DNA of 64,000 nt from CBDESM01 sp965205165 (GTDB lineage: Bacteria > Chloroflexota > Dehalococcoidia > Bin125): positions 682,001-746,000 of the forward strand of contig OZ242037.1 of the NCBI GenBank assembly GCA_965205165.1, read 5' to 3'. Made by a program: the position numbers and the translations under genes. The first letter of the stretch is position 1, and each line of letters opens with the position of its first letter. The notes under the pieces were generated by a model that was given only the letters and a program-made list of their open reading frames with translations, searched no databases and was not told the origin of the DNA. Shown in pieces: positions 31,986-41,041 of the stretch.

Positions 31986-33233
31986 ATGCATCTGATGTAC
32001 TTCACCGAGCAGCCGATGTCGGCCTACGACGAGGCCGCGGCGGAGGAGGGGGTCACCGCGCTGCTCTTCTCCAACGCCAACTTCGACCCGCAGGCGGGCT
32101 CCGAGCTCTACCGCCAGCGGCTGGCCGAGTACCAGCTGGCGGAGCAGGTCGGGGTCGACGGGATCATGCTCAACGAGCACCACAACGCGCCCTTCTGCAT
32201 GCAGGCCAAGTGCAACATCTGGGCCTCCGTCCTCGCCGGCGCGACCGAGCGGGTCAAGATCGTGCTGCTCGGCAACCCGCTGCCGCTGGCCGAGAATCCG
32301 ATCCGGCTGGCCGAAGAGCTGGCCATGATCGACATGATCTCGCAGGGCCGGCTCGTCTCCGGCTTCGTGCGCGGCGGCGGCACCGAGCAGCTCGCCACCG
32401 GCGTCAACCCCGCCTACAACCGCGAGCGCTTCGAAGAGGCGCACGACCTCATCGTCGAGGCTTGGACCCGGCCCGGCCCCTTCCGCTGGGAGGGCAAGCA
32501 CTACCAGCACCGCGTGGTCAACCCGTGGGCGCTGCCGATGCAGCAGCCGCACCCGCGCATCTGGATCCCCGGCGTGCTCAGCCGCGAGACCGTCGTCTGG
32601 GCGGCCGAGCACCGCTACCCCTACATCGCGCTCAACACCACGATCGAGGCGACCAAGCGCATCTGGCAGACCTACGACGACGCGGCGCACGCAGCGGGCT
32701 ACGATCCCGGCCCCGAAAACCGCGGCTACCTGCTGCGCGTCCACTGCGCCGACACGACCGAGAAGGCGCTCGAAAACGCATCCCAATTCATGTGGATGCA
32801 GGGCGAGTTCACCGGCCTCGCGCACCCCGTCTGGAGCAACCCGGCCGGCTACGCCTCGCCGCGCAACCGCGAGGCGCTGGTCGAGGTGATGAACGGGCGG
32901 CGCCCGCCGCCGCGCGCCGTCGCGTTCAAGGACCAGGTCGAGAACATGCAGATCATCGCCGGCACGCCCGACGAGTGCGTCGCCAAGCTGCGCGTGATCC
33001 TCGAGGAAACGCGGCCCGGCATCCTCGCGCTCTGGGGCAACGACGGCCGCGTCAGCCACGAGGACACCAAGCGCTGCATCGAACTGCTCGGCACCGAGGT
33101 GATGCCCGCCGTCCGCGAGATCGGCGCGGAGCTCGGCCTCGACGGCCCGTTCGATTCGGAACCGCCGATCAGCATCCGCTACGACGAGGCGGCGCAGGCC
33201 CGCATCGCCGCCGGCGCGGCCGCCGGCGCATGA
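31986..33233 (+). CDS. Luciferase-like (LLM) flavin-dependent oxidoreductase
   Basis: The 415-residue protein is a bacterial luciferase-like TIM-barrel oxidoreductase: LAEQVGVDGIMLNEHHNAPF near residues 52-70, LLGNPLPLAENPIRLAEELAMIDMISQGRL near 95-125, GFVRGGG, and YNRERFEEAHDLIVEAW. These enzymes use FMNH2 or F420 to oxidise diverse organic compounds. The substrate is unknown. ATG at 31986 follows GGGGAGGG; in-frame sequence further upstream belongs to the intergenic region and the DUF3800 gene on the other strand. The metallo-beta-lactamase gene follows 38 nt later on the same strand, with its own GGAGG. Confidence 0.88.
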   Translation: MHLMYFTEQPMSAYDEAAAEEGVTALLFSNANFDPQAGSELYRQRLAEYQLAEQVGVDGIMLNEHHNAPFCMQAKCNIWASVLAGATERVKIVLLGNPLPLAENPIRLAEELAMIDMISQGRLVSGFVRGGGTEQLATGVNPAYNRERFEEAHDLIVEAWTRPGPFRWEGKHYQHRVVNPWALPMQQPHPRIWIPGVLSRETVVWAAEHRYPYIALNTTIEATKRIWQTYDDAAHAAGYDPGPENRGYLLRVHCADTTEKALENASQFMWMQGEFTGLAHPVWSNPAGYASPRNREALVEVMNGRRPPPRAVAFKDQVENMQIIAGTPDECVAKLRVILEETRPGILALWGNDGRVSHEDTKRCIELLGTEVMPAVREIGAELGLDGPFDSEPPISIRYDEAAQARIAAGAAAGA

Positions 33234-33271
33234 GCACGGCATCGGCAACGGAACACCGCTAGGAGGCGAGG

Positions 33272-34048
33272 ATGGCAACCGTAGATATACTCCTGCCCGG
33301 CTACTCGTTCGGCACCGACAGCGGCACGCCCGCCTTCTGCGCCGTGATCCTCGTCGAGTCGGAGGGCCGCCGCATCCTCGTCGATACCGCGCATGTCGGC
33401 CGCCGCGTCGCGCTGCAGGAAGCGCTCGCCGAGCGCGGCCTCTCCGCGGCCGACGTCGACGTGATCCTGATGACCCACGCGCATTGGGATCACGTGCAGA
33501 ATTTCGACGCCTTCCCCGGCGTGCCGATGGCGATCCACTCGTGGGAGCGGCAGTACGCATCGCAGCCGCACGTGAACGATTGGGCCACCCCGCAGTGGAC
33601 CGGCGCGGCGATCGAGACGCATCCGATGCAGGACGTATCGGACGGCGACGAACTGGCCAACGGGGTCAAGGTGATCCACCTGCCCGGCCACTCGCCCGGC
33701 AGCATCGGGCTGCTGGTCGAAACCGCAGCCGGCATCGCGGGATTGACCGGCGACGCGATGCATACCGCCGCCGTCGGCGTGGCCGGGCGCAGCCCGCTCG
33801 TCTTCTACAGCGAGTCGCAGGCGGCGGAGTCGATCGCCCGCGTGATGGGCGAATCCGACCTGCTGTACCCCGGCCACGACCGCCCGTTCCGGATGGTCGA
33901 TGGCTCGCCCGAGTACATCGAAGACTACAAACTCACGCTCAGCGGCGTGCAGCCGGGCATGCCCGGCCTCAGTTTCGCCGAACCGCCCAAGGAGATGCCG
34001 CCCACTTGGGTCATGCCCGGCATCGAGGATCAGCCCAAGTTCGATTAG
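33272..34048 (+). CDS. Metallo-beta-lactamase-fold hydrolase (lactonase-like)
   Basis: The 258-residue protein carries the metal site THAHWDHVQN near residues 69-78, HLPGHSPGSIGL near 135-146, a GDAMH Asp near 164 and YPGHD near 199-203. This is the metal ligand order of the N-acyl-homoserine-lactonase-like MBL group. It would hydrolyse an ester or lactone with two metal ions in the cytoplasm; the substrate is not known. AGGAGG stands before the ATG. The alpha/beta hydrolase gene begins 7 nt after its stop, so the LLM, MBL and hydrolase genes probably form an operon degrading one compound. Confidence 0.87.
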   Translation: MATVDILLPGYSFGTDSGTPAFCAVILVESEGRRILVDTAHVGRRVALQEALAERGLSAADVDVILMTHAHWDHVQNFDAFPGVPMAIHSWERQYASQPHVNDWATPQWTGAAIETHPMQDVSDGDELANGVKVIHLPGHSPGSIGLLVETAAGIAGLTGDAMHTAAVGVAGRSPLVFYSESQAAESIARVMGESDLLYPGHDRPFRMVDGSPEYIEDYKLTLSGVQPGMPGLSFAEPPKEMPPTWVMPGIEDQPKFD

Positions 34049-34055
34049 CGGCGCG

Positions 34056-34976
34056 ATGCCTGCCCGATCCCGGATCGCCCTGATCAGCGGTCGCCGCACG
34101 ACGTACGAAACGCAAGGCAACCCGAACGGCCAGCCGCTGCTGATCCTCCGCGGCGCATGGGGCGGCCCCGCCAGCACCCTGTGGGGCGGCCCAAGGCTGC
34201 GCTGGCGCGCCCCGCTTGACGGCATCCGCCTCATCCTCTATGACCGTCGCAACAGCGGCGCGTCCGCATATAGCGAAGAACCGTTTGATCTGGCAGATTT
34301 GGCGCGGGATGCCGTCGATCTGCTCGATTATCTGCGCATCCCCGAGACGGCCATCGCCGCTGCCAGCGCCGGCGGCCCGATCGCCCTCCGCATTGCGTTG
34401 GATTATCCCGACCGGGTGCAACGCATCGCCCTGCTCGGCACCGGCGCGGCCCTGATGCATCCTGATCCGCCGTTCCTGCGCAAGCCCCGTTCGGCATTCG
34501 TCGAAGATCGCCTCGCAACCGTCCGGCAACGTCTGGCGATGCTGGATATCGCCTCAACCGAAGGCTTCGCCAACGCGGTGGCCGCCACTGAAACGGAATG
34601 GCGCAATCCGCCAGCACCGCCAGCGTCGGATTCCGAACTCGATCAGTACCGAACCAACCGTTCCGCAGCCTTGGCGAAGATATCGATCTATGAACTCACC
34701 CGCCTAGCCGCCGGCGCGATGCGGAACATGCAAGCCCAAGCCCACCAAGACCTCACCAACGAACTGCACAACATTCAGTGCCCCGCTTGGATCCTCCACG
34801 CCCAAGACGACACGACGATCCCTCACGAGTACGGCCAAGCCCTAGCCGATGCGATTCCGCGCTCCACGCTCACGACTCTGCCCGGCGCAACCCACGCACT
34901 GATCGAGGACCCTGCGGTCCAACGCGCCATCGCAGGCTGGGTGAAACACGGCGCGATCTCACCGTCGCACGAATGA
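34056..34976 (+). CDS. Alpha/beta hydrolase
   Basis: The 306-residue protein is an alpha/beta-hydrolase fold: TTYETQGNPNGQPLLILRGAWGG at the start, DRRNSGAS, the nucleophile elbow AAASAGGP near residues 104-111, QDDTTIP near 250 and the His in PGATHALIED near 278. The elbow reads AxSxG rather than GxSxG, seen in some family members. ATG at 34056 is chosen because it directly follows the MBL gene; the frame is open upstream but that part overlaps the MBL coding sequence. Codon use here is less GC-rich than in its neighbours. Substrate unknown. Confidence 0.8.
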   Translation: MPARSRIALISGRRTTYETQGNPNGQPLLILRGAWGGPASTLWGGPRLRWRAPLDGIRLILYDRRNSGASAYSEEPFDLADLARDAVDLLDYLRIPETAIAAASAGGPIALRIALDYPDRVQRIALLGTGAALMHPDPPFLRKPRSAFVEDRLATVRQRLAMLDIASTEGFANAVAATETEWRNPPAPPASDSELDQYRTNRSAALAKISIYELTRLAAGAMRNMQAQAHQDLTNELHNIQCPAWILHAQDDTTIPHEYGQALADAIPRSTLTTLPGATHALIEDPAVQRAIAGWVKHGAISPSHE

Positions 34977-34983
34977 CGAGGAA

Positions 34984-35000
34984 CCCCGGCGCTGCCGGGG
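34984..35000. terminator. Hairpin after alpha/beta hydrolase gene
   Basis: CCCCGGC and its complement form a 7-bp stem around GCT, extended by flanking GAG/CTC. A very similar hairpin with matching flanks lies at 35853-35873, after the DUF3800 gene, so the element is repeated. Confidence 0.5.
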
Positions 35001-35080
35001 CTCCTCGCGGCTGGCGTCAGTCCGCCTGCCTCAGGCAACAGGCTACACCAATTTCGCGTCCCTGTGCGATCTCTGCGTGC

Positions 35081-35086
35081 TAGCCT
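35081..35086 (+). promoter_or_regulatory. -10 TAGCCT, leaderless start of DUF3800 gene 2
   Basis: TAGCCT is followed by 7 nt and the ATG at 35094. Confidence 0.5.
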
Positions 35087-35093
35087 CGGAACA

Positions 35094-35831
35094 ATGTCAC
35101 GCCCAACACACTTCGCGTTCGCCGATGAGAGCGGCGACTCAGGCGTGGATCGAATCGATCTCGGGTTTCCGGTGCTCTCTTTCGCGACCTGCCTGTTCAA
35201 CGCGAACACCTACGAAGAGGTCGTGGTTCCGGCTGTAGACGGCCTGAAGATGCGCTACTTCGGCGATGCGGCCATTGTGTTGCATGACAGGGAGATTCGG
35301 CGCGCCCGCGGGCCGTTCACGTTCATGGGCGGCAAGCAAGTTCGACAAGCATTCGAGCGCGACCTCGTTGACTTGGTGGAATCGCTGCCGTTCGTGATCA
35401 TCGCGGCCGTCGTACACAAGGCGCGGCTGCGGGACCACTACCCGCGGCCGGATGATCCGTACTCGCTCTGCCTGCGTTTCGTATTCGAGCGGATGCGGAT
35501 GTTCCTCGATGCGACCAGTGGTCCCGCCACGTTGGCGCACCTCACCGCCGAGAGCAGGACGCCGACTGCAGATCGCAATCTCCGCGCCGCATTCGATGCT
35601 TTCCGGCTCGGCGATCACATGGGGCAGCCACTGCGCAATGTGCAGTTGGAGTTCGCGCCAAAGAGCGCGGGGCATGCCGGCCTCGAGATAGCCGACTTGA
35701 TCGCGAACCCAATCGCACGCCACGTTCTTCGCCGAAACCCGGGTCTGATCCCGTTCAGCGTCATTGAGCCGAAATTACGAAGAAATGCGCAGGGCGACAC
35801 CACTGGCTGGGGCCTGAAGGTATTCCCGTGA
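35094..35831 (+). CDS. DUF3800 domain protein 2
   Basis: The 245-residue protein is a second DUF3800 member, distant from the one at 31152-31925 but with the same marks: FAFADESGDSGV near residue 6-17, VLHDREIRRARGPFTF near 62-77, LTAESRTPTADRNL near 148-161 and GLEIADLIANPIARHVL near 196-212. The Asp/Glu positions match an RNase H-like active site; function is unproven. A leaderless start is supported by TAGCCT. The gene is bracketed by two similar hairpin-bearing repeats (34975-35046 and 35848-35920), which suggests that it came as a small mobile cassette. Confidence 0.72.
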   Translation: MSRPTHFAFADESGDSGVDRIDLGFPVLSFATCLFNANTYEEVVVPAVDGLKMRYFGDAAIVLHDREIRRARGPFTFMGGKQVRQAFERDLVDLVESLPFVIIAAVVHKARLRDHYPRPDDPYSLCLRFVFERMRMFLDATSGPATLAHLTAESRTPTADRNLRAAFDAFRLGDHMGQPLRNVQLEFAPKSAGHAGLEIADLIANPIARHVLRRNPGLIPFSVIEPKLRRNAQGDTTGWGLKVFP

Positions 35832-35852
35832 CGCCGGACCCCGGAAACGACG

Positions 35853-35873
35853 AGCCCCGGCGGTGCCGGGGCT
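35853..35873. terminator. Hairpin after DUF3800 gene 2
   Basis: AGCCCCGGC and its complement form a 9-bp stem around GGT. Sequence and flanks resemble the hairpin at 34984-35000 on the other side of the DUF3800 gene. Confidence 0.5.
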
Positions 35874-35962
35874 GTCGCGACTGGCGAAATGCCGCCTGTC
35901 TCACCCGCAGGGTACCGCTTTGGGGGCAAGCTGGCAACTCGCGGCGGCGGGGGAAGATGGTG

Positions 35963-36742
35963 TCAGCCCAAGTGCTCGGTGATCAGGGAGGCCAGAGCTT
36001 GGGGTTGGTCGGCTTCGGCGATGTGGCCGGCGGACTCCAAATCGGTTAGGCGGGCGTTGGACAGGGCGGCGGCGTATTGCTCGGCGCAGGTTCTGGGGAC
36101 GACCGCGTCTTCGGAGGGGTGGACGACCAGGGCGGGGATCGTGATGCTGCTCAGGAGCTGCGGGAGGGTCTGGCTGTAGAGGAACGGTTTCCAGGCGACC
36201 CGCGCGGTCATCTCACGGTTCGCGTCCCATGTGATCAGCTGTTCGGTGTCCGGCGATTCGCCGTAGACCGCTTGGAAATTGGCGGGGTCGGCGAAGCAGC
36301 CGCGCACGTAGTCTTCGTGCGCCTCCAGGAATTGGTCGCGGATTTCGCCTTCTTCGGGCTGCAAGCCCATCGCGCCGACGAGGGCGAGGTCGGTGAATCG
36401 GGATTGGCCTGCCGCGGCCATCTCGGCGGCGATGAAGCCGCCGAAGCCGAGCCCGACCAGCGAGCATTCGCGGATCGCCAAGGCGTCGAGCAGCAGCGAC
36501 ATCACGGTCGAGAGATCGCGCACCGAGCGCATCCATTCGCCCCGCTCGCTGCCGTCCCAGCCGGGCAGCGTCGGCGCGATCACGTCATGCGACGCGGCCA
36601 GCGCGTCGTGGAACGGCAGCCAGCCGGTCGAGCCGGTCTCGTGGCCGATCACGAGCATCGCCGGGCCAGTGCCGCCGCGCAGCACGCGGATCGGCAGCCC
36701 CGCGACCTCGACGACGGTCTCCGCATGCGCAACCTCGCTCAT
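35963..36742 (-). CDS. Alpha/beta hydrolase
   Basis: The 259-residue protein is an alpha/beta hydrolase: GTGPAMLVIGHETGSTGW near the N-terminus, PTLPGWDGSERGEW, the elbow LVGLGFGGFIAAEM near residues 93-106, and SEDAVVPRTCAEQY and ESAGHIAEADQP at the end. At the nucleophile position the elbow reads GLGFGG with Gly-Phe-Gly instead of a Ser, so the usual catalytic Ser is missing; it may be inactive or use other chemistry. The start is the ATG at 36740-36742; the longer open frame beyond it is antisense to the aminopeptidase gene. It is divergent from that aminopeptidase. Confidence 0.75.
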   Translation of the reverse strand: MSEVAHAETVVEVAGLPIRVLRGGTGPAMLVIGHETGSTGWLPFHDALAASHDVIAPTLPGWDGSERGEWMRSVRDLSTVMSLLLDALAIRECSLVGLGFGGFIAAEMAAAGQSRFTDLALVGAMGLQPEEGEIRDQFLEAHEDYVRGCFADPANFQAVYGESPDTEQLITWDANREMTARVAWKPFLYSQTLPQLLSSITIPALVVHPSEDAVVPRTCAEQYAAALSNARLTDLESAGHIAEADQPQALASLITEHLG

Positions 36743-36877
36743 ATCGGCCTCCCTCGGCGGCGGACTTCCGCCGACGGCAATGCTAAGGGGCGGGATTCGA
36801 GTGGGGGCGGGGCGCTGCCCTGATACCCTCGCGGCATTCCGGCTACTTCGGCGATTGCGGGCAGAGGGAGGCGCGAG

Positions 36878-39439
36878 ATGGCTCGAACAGCGGCGGAAGC
36901 AGCGGCCGGCCCCAACGTGCTGACGCAGGCCGAGGCGGTCGAACGCGCCGCGCTCGTCTCCAACGCCGCCTACGAGCTCGCGCTCGACCTGGCCGCCGGC
37001 TCGCCCGACTACCGCGGCGACTGCACGGTCACGTTCGACCACGCCGCGCCCTCGCTCGGCACCTTCCTCGACTTCACCACGGCGGAGGTCGAGGCGCTCG
37101 AGATCAACGGCGTTGCGGCGGAGCCGCAGCTGGAGGACAACCGCCTGCTGCTCGACGGGGCGATGCTCGCCCCGCGCAACACGGTCCGCGTCGCCTACCG
37201 CAGTTCGTACGACCACATCGGCGCCGGCCTGCACCAGTTCACCGACCCGGAGGACGGGGCGGAGTACCTCTACACGCACTTCGAGCCGTACGACGCGCAC
37301 CGCCTGCTGCCCTGCTTCGACCAGCCCGACCTGAAGGCCACGCTCCGCCTCGAGGCGACCGCGCCGGCGGAATGGCAGGTCGTCGCCAACTACCCGGCCG
37401 AGTCGTCCGAGCCGCAGGGCGACGGGCGCACGCGCCACCGCTTCGCGGAGACGCCGCGGATCAGCACCTACCTGCTCGCGCTCGTGGCCGGGCCCTACGT
37501 GCGCTTCGACGACCAGTGGGAGGACGTCGCGCTGGGCGTGCTCTGCCGCGGCTCGATCGCGCCGCACTTCGACGCGGACGAGTTCTTCCAGGTGACGCGG
37601 CAGGGGCTGACCTTCTTCAGCGACTTCTTCGACTTCCGCTACCCGTTCGACAAGTACGACCAGGTCTTCGTGCCGGAGTTCAACATGGGCGCGATGGAGA
37701 ACGTGGGCTGCATCACGTTCTCGGAGCGGATGATCTTCCGCGACCCGCCGACGGACATCCAGCGGCTGAACCGGGCCGAGGTGGTGCTGCACGAGATGGC
37801 GCACATGTGGTTCGGCGATCTGGTCACGATGCAGTGGTGGAACGACCTCTGGCTGAACGAATCGTTCGCCACCTACATGGCCTACTTGGCGATGGAGCAG
37901 GCGACGCGCTGGTCCGACTCGGCCTGGTCGGCCTTCCACGCGCGGATGAAGGCCTGGGCCTACGAGCAGGATCAGCTGCCCACCACGCATCCGATCGCCG
38001 GCGACGTGCCCGATACCGACGCGACCTTCCTCAACTTCGACGGAATCACATACGGCAAGGGCGCGGCGGTGCTCAAGCAGCTCGTCGCCGCCATCGGCCG
38101 CGACGGCTTCCGCGACGGGATGCGCGACTACTTCCGCACGCATGCCTGGGGCAACACGACGCTGGCCGACTTCATCGCCGCGCTCGAACGCGGGTCGGGG
38201 CGCGACCTGCAAGAGTGGTCGCGGGCTTGGCTCGAAACCGCGAGCCTGAACACGCTCGCGCCCGATTGGCGCACCGACGGGGGCGAGATCAACTCGTTCA
38301 CCATCCGCCAGACCGCGCCGCGGGAGCACCCGCGCCTGCGCCCGCACCGGACCGAAATCGCGATCTACGACGCCGGCGATGACGGCCCCGTCCTCCGCGA
38401 CGCCGCGCCGGTCGACCTCGACGGCGCGGAGACCGTCATTGAGAACCTGATCGGCGCGTCCGCGCCGGCGGCGGTGTTCCCCAACCACGGCGACCACGCC
38501 TTCGCCAAGATCGCGCTCGACTTCCGCTCGCTCGCGTTCGTGCGCGAGCAGATCGACCGGTTCCAAACGCCGTTCGAGCGCCTGCTCTTCTGGCACACCC
38601 TCTGGGACATGGTGCGCGACCAGCACTTCGCCGCCGGCCAGTTCGTTTCCCTCGCGGCCGACAAGCTCGCCAATGAAGACACGCTCGAAATCACGCAGAA
38701 CGTCACCGGCGAGGCGCTCTACGCCGTCGGGCGCTACATCCCGGACCAGTACCGGCTCCAGCACGCCAAGCAGATCTTCGACCTCGCCTGGGACGGCCTC
38801 GCCTCCGCCGTCTCGCAGGATTTCCGCATCGTCTGGGCCCGCTTCCTGATCGGGGCGGCGCAGGATCCGGAGCATGTCGGCCGGCTGGTCGCCGCGCTCG
38901 ACGACGGCGTCCACGGCTTCGAGTTCGATCAGGACATGCGCTGGAGCCTGGTCACCAAGGCGGTCGCCTACGACCTGCCCGGCGCGTTCGACCTGCTCGA
39001 GCCGGAGATCGCGCGCGATCCTTCCGACCGCGGCACCCGCGCAGCCGAGACCGTCCGCGTCTCCCGCGCCGATGCCGAGATCAAGGCCGAGGCTTGGCGC
39101 GGCTTCCGCGAGGACGAGGAGGCGTCGCTGCACATCCTCGGTTCGCGAATGCGCGGCTTCTGGTGGAAGCCGCAGGAGGCGCTGCTGGAGCCCTACATCG
39201 ACCGCTTCTTCAGCGAAGTCCGCGACGTCTTCGCCGAGCGCGACAAGGAGTTCGCCACCCGTTTCTTCGGCGCGCTCTATCCCGGCCACATCGTCACGGA
39301 CGATCTCGTGCAGCGCTCCGAGGCGCTGCTCAAATCGCTCGGGGCGGACGACGTGCTGCTGGGGCGGCCGCTGCGGGAGGCGCTGGACGAGCTCAAGCGG
39401 GCCCGCGCCTGCCGCGGGTTCGCGCAGGCCGGCGGCTGA
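36878..39439 (+). CDS. pepN: M1-family aminopeptidase
   Basis: The 853-residue protein is an M1 zinc aminopeptidase. GAMEN lies near residues 271-275, the zinc motif HEMAHMWFGD near 304-313 with the third ligand Glu in NESFA near 327, and the TMQWWNDLWLNE stretch between. A beta-rich N-domain precedes and an ERAP1-like helical C-domain follows (about 530-840). It removes N-terminal residues from peptides, probably in the cytoplasm, as no signal peptide is seen. Length fits the actinobacterial/Chloroflexota PepN group. TACCCT lies about 50 nt upstream and GGAGGCG before the ATG. MOSC and SCO1664-like genes follow at 10 and 4 nt, forming an operon. Confidence 0.93.
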   Translation: MARTAAEAAAGPNVLTQAEAVERAALVSNAAYELALDLAAGSPDYRGDCTVTFDHAAPSLGTFLDFTTAEVEALEINGVAAEPQLEDNRLLLDGAMLAPRNTVRVAYRSSYDHIGAGLHQFTDPEDGAEYLYTHFEPYDAHRLLPCFDQPDLKATLRLEATAPAEWQVVANYPAESSEPQGDGRTRHRFAETPRISTYLLALVAGPYVRFDDQWEDVALGVLCRGSIAPHFDADEFFQVTRQGLTFFSDFFDFRYPFDKYDQVFVPEFNMGAMENVGCITFSERMIFRDPPTDIQRLNRAEVVLHEMAHMWFGDLVTMQWWNDLWLNESFATYMAYLAMEQATRWSDSAWSAFHARMKAWAYEQDQLPTTHPIAGDVPDTDATFLNFDGITYGKGAAVLKQLVAAIGRDGFRDGMRDYFRTHAWGNTTLADFIAALERGSGRDLQEWSRAWLETASLNTLAPDWRTDGGEINSFTIRQTAPREHPRLRPHRTEIAIYDAGDDGPVLRDAAPVDLDGAETVIENLIGASAPAAVFPNHGDHAFAKIALDFRSLAFVREQIDRFQTPFERLLFWHTLWDMVRDQHFAAGQFVSLAADKLANEDTLEITQNVTGEALYAVGRYIPDQYRLQHAKQIFDLAWDGLASAVSQDFRIVWARFLIGAAQDPEHVGRLVAALDDGVHGFEFDQDMRWSLVTKAVAYDLPGAFDLLEPEIARDPSDRGTRAAETVRVSRADAEIKAEAWRGFREDEEASLHILGSRMRGFWWKPQEALLEPYIDRFFSEVRDVFAERDKEFATRFFGALYPGHIVTDDLVQRSEALLKSLGADDVLLGRPLREALDELKRARACRGFAQAGG

Positions 39440-39449
39440 GGCTGAACCG

Positions 39450-40235
39450 ATGCCCGCCGAGCCGTCGGTCGAGGCCTGCTTCCTCTACCCCGTCAAGGGG
39501 ATGACGGCGCACCGCGCCGGCTCGCTCCGACTCGCGCCGGGCTGCAGCGCCGAGGGCGACCGCGCCTTCGTCTTCGCGTTCGCCGACGCCGAGCGGCGCG
39601 GGCCGATCGGCTGGGTTTCCAAGCGCCAATCGGTGACCCTGTTGAACACGCCGAAGCTGGCCGCCATCGCCGCCGATTTCGACGAGCGCGAGGGCGTGCT
39701 CGAGATCACGGCGGACGGCGAGACCCGCTCGGCCGCGGTCGACAGCCCGCATGAGCGCGAGGCGCTCGCCGCCTGGTTCGCCGACGTCGTCCGCTCGCTC
39801 GACGGCAATCCGCTGGCCGGGCATCCCGAACGCGAGCCGCTCGAACTGCTCGGCGACGGGAGCAGCCGCTTCACCGACCGCGGGCCGACCCAGATTTCGC
39901 TCGCCTCCAACGCCAGCCTCGCCGACCTCTCGGAGCGCACGGGCGAGGCGATCGACATGCGCCGCTTCCGCCTCAACCTCGCGCTCGACGGGGCGCCGGC
40001 TTGGGACGAATTCAACTGGATCGACCGCCGCATCCAGATCGGCGGGGCGACGGCGCGGGTCACGGCCCGGCTCCAGCGCTGCGGCGCGATCAACGCCGAC
40101 CCCGAAGGCGGCGGGCGCGACATGGACCTGATGCGCGCCATCCTCGACCACTACGGGCATCTCGATTTCGGCGTCGAGGCCGAGGTCATCGCCGGCGGCG
40201 AAGTCCGGCCCGGCGATCCGGTCCGCCTGCTCTAG
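39450..40235 (+). CDS. MOSC domain protein
   Basis: The 261-residue protein has a MOSC N-terminal beta barrel (VEACFLYPVKGM, GDRAFVFAF) and a C-terminal MOSC domain with RFRLNLALDG near residue 171, RCGAINADPEGGGRD near 211-225 and the end GEVRPGDPVRLL. The Cys in RCG is the residue linked to molybdenum cofactor or pyridoxal-dependent sulfur chemistry in the family. It may move sulfur or reduce N-hydroxylated compounds, as for related mARC/YcbX-type proteins; this is inference. It starts 10 nt after the aminopeptidase gene and 4 nt before the SCO1664-like gene. Confidence 0.83.
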   Translation: MPAEPSVEACFLYPVKGMTAHRAGSLRLAPGCSAEGDRAFVFAFADAERRGPIGWVSKRQSVTLLNTPKLAAIAADFDEREGVLEITADGETRSAAVDSPHEREALAAWFADVVRSLDGNPLAGHPEREPLELLGDGSSRFTDRGPTQISLASNASLADLSERTGEAIDMRRFRLNLALDGAPAWDEFNWIDRRIQIGGATARVTARLQRCGAINADPEGGGRDMDLMRAILDHYGHLDFGVEAEVIAGGEVRPGDPVRLL

Positions 40236-40239
40236 GCCG

Positions 40240-40995
40240 ATGGACGCCTTCCCCGACCGCAATTGGGACCCGCTCGATCCCGATCTCGAGCGGCGCTTGC
40301 GCGAATCCGAGATATCCGACGGCGCGCGCGTCCCGTATGCCTCCAACTACGTCTTTTTGCTCGAACTCCGCGTCGCGGACGTCGCGGAGCCGGGCTACGC
40401 GATCTACAAGCCGGCCCGCGGCGAGAACCCGCTCTGGGACTTCCCGCCCGATCTCTACCGGCGCGAGGTCGCCGCCTACCGGCTCAGCCGCGAACTCGGC
40501 TGGCACCTGATCCCGCCCACGATCGAGCGCGAGGACGGCTTGGAGTACGGCGCCGGCTCGCTGCAAACGTACATTCCGGCCAACTACGGCTGCACTTTCT
40601 TCGAGCTGCGCGAGGAGCATCCCGAACGGCTGCGGCAGTTCGCGCTCTTCGACGCGCTGGCCAACAACGCCGACCGCAAGGGCGGCCACATCCTGCAAGC
40701 GCCCGACGGCGGACTCTGGGGCATCGACAACGCGCTCTGCTTCCACGACGAGGAAAAACTCCGCACCGTGATCTGGGATTGGGCATCGCATCCGATCCCG
40801 GAGCAGCAGCTCGCCGACTTGGCCGACCTGCGCGAAGACTTGGCCGCCGAGGGCGAAATCCACGACGCCTTGAAGCCGTGCTTGTCGGAGCCGGAACTGC
40901 TGGCGCTCGCCGCCCGCGCCTATGAACTGCTGCAAGCCAAGACGCTCCCCGAACCCCCGCCCGACCGCCGCAGCTACCCGTGGCCGCTGATCTGA
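40240..40995 (+). CDS. SCO1664-family protein (PI3/4-kinase-like fold)
   Basis: The 251-residue protein resembles the SCO1664 family known mainly from actinobacteria: YVFLLELRVADVAEPGYAIYKPARGENPLWDFPPDLYRREVAAYRLS near the N-terminus, then DALANNADRKGGHIL near residue 142 and GLWGIDNALCFH near 163. The Lys in YKP, the Asp-Asn in NNADRKGGH and the Asp in GIDN correspond to the kinase-like lysine, catalytic and metal-binding positions of the phosphatidylinositol-kinase-like fold. What it phosphorylates, if anything, is unknown. It ends the aminopeptidase-MOSC operon. Confidence 0.78.
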   Translation: MDAFPDRNWDPLDPDLERRLRESEISDGARVPYASNYVFLLELRVADVAEPGYAIYKPARGENPLWDFPPDLYRREVAAYRLSRELGWHLIPPTIEREDGLEYGAGSLQTYIPANYGCTFFELREEHPERLRQFALFDALANNADRKGGHILQAPDGGLWGIDNALCFHDEEKLRTVIWDWASHPIPEQQLADLADLREDLAAEGEIHDALKPCLSEPELLALAARAYELLQAKTLPEPPPDRRSYPWPLI

Positions 40996-41041
40996 TTCAA
41001 TATCAGTACGATCTATAACAATGAGTCGAGAAACAGTTCGC

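Noticed and set aside
36743..39289. Extension of the minus-strand alpha/beta hydrolase frame across the aminopeptidase gene
   Set aside because: The extension is antisense to a clear M1 aminopeptidase and has no recognisable domain. The hydrolase starts at 36742.
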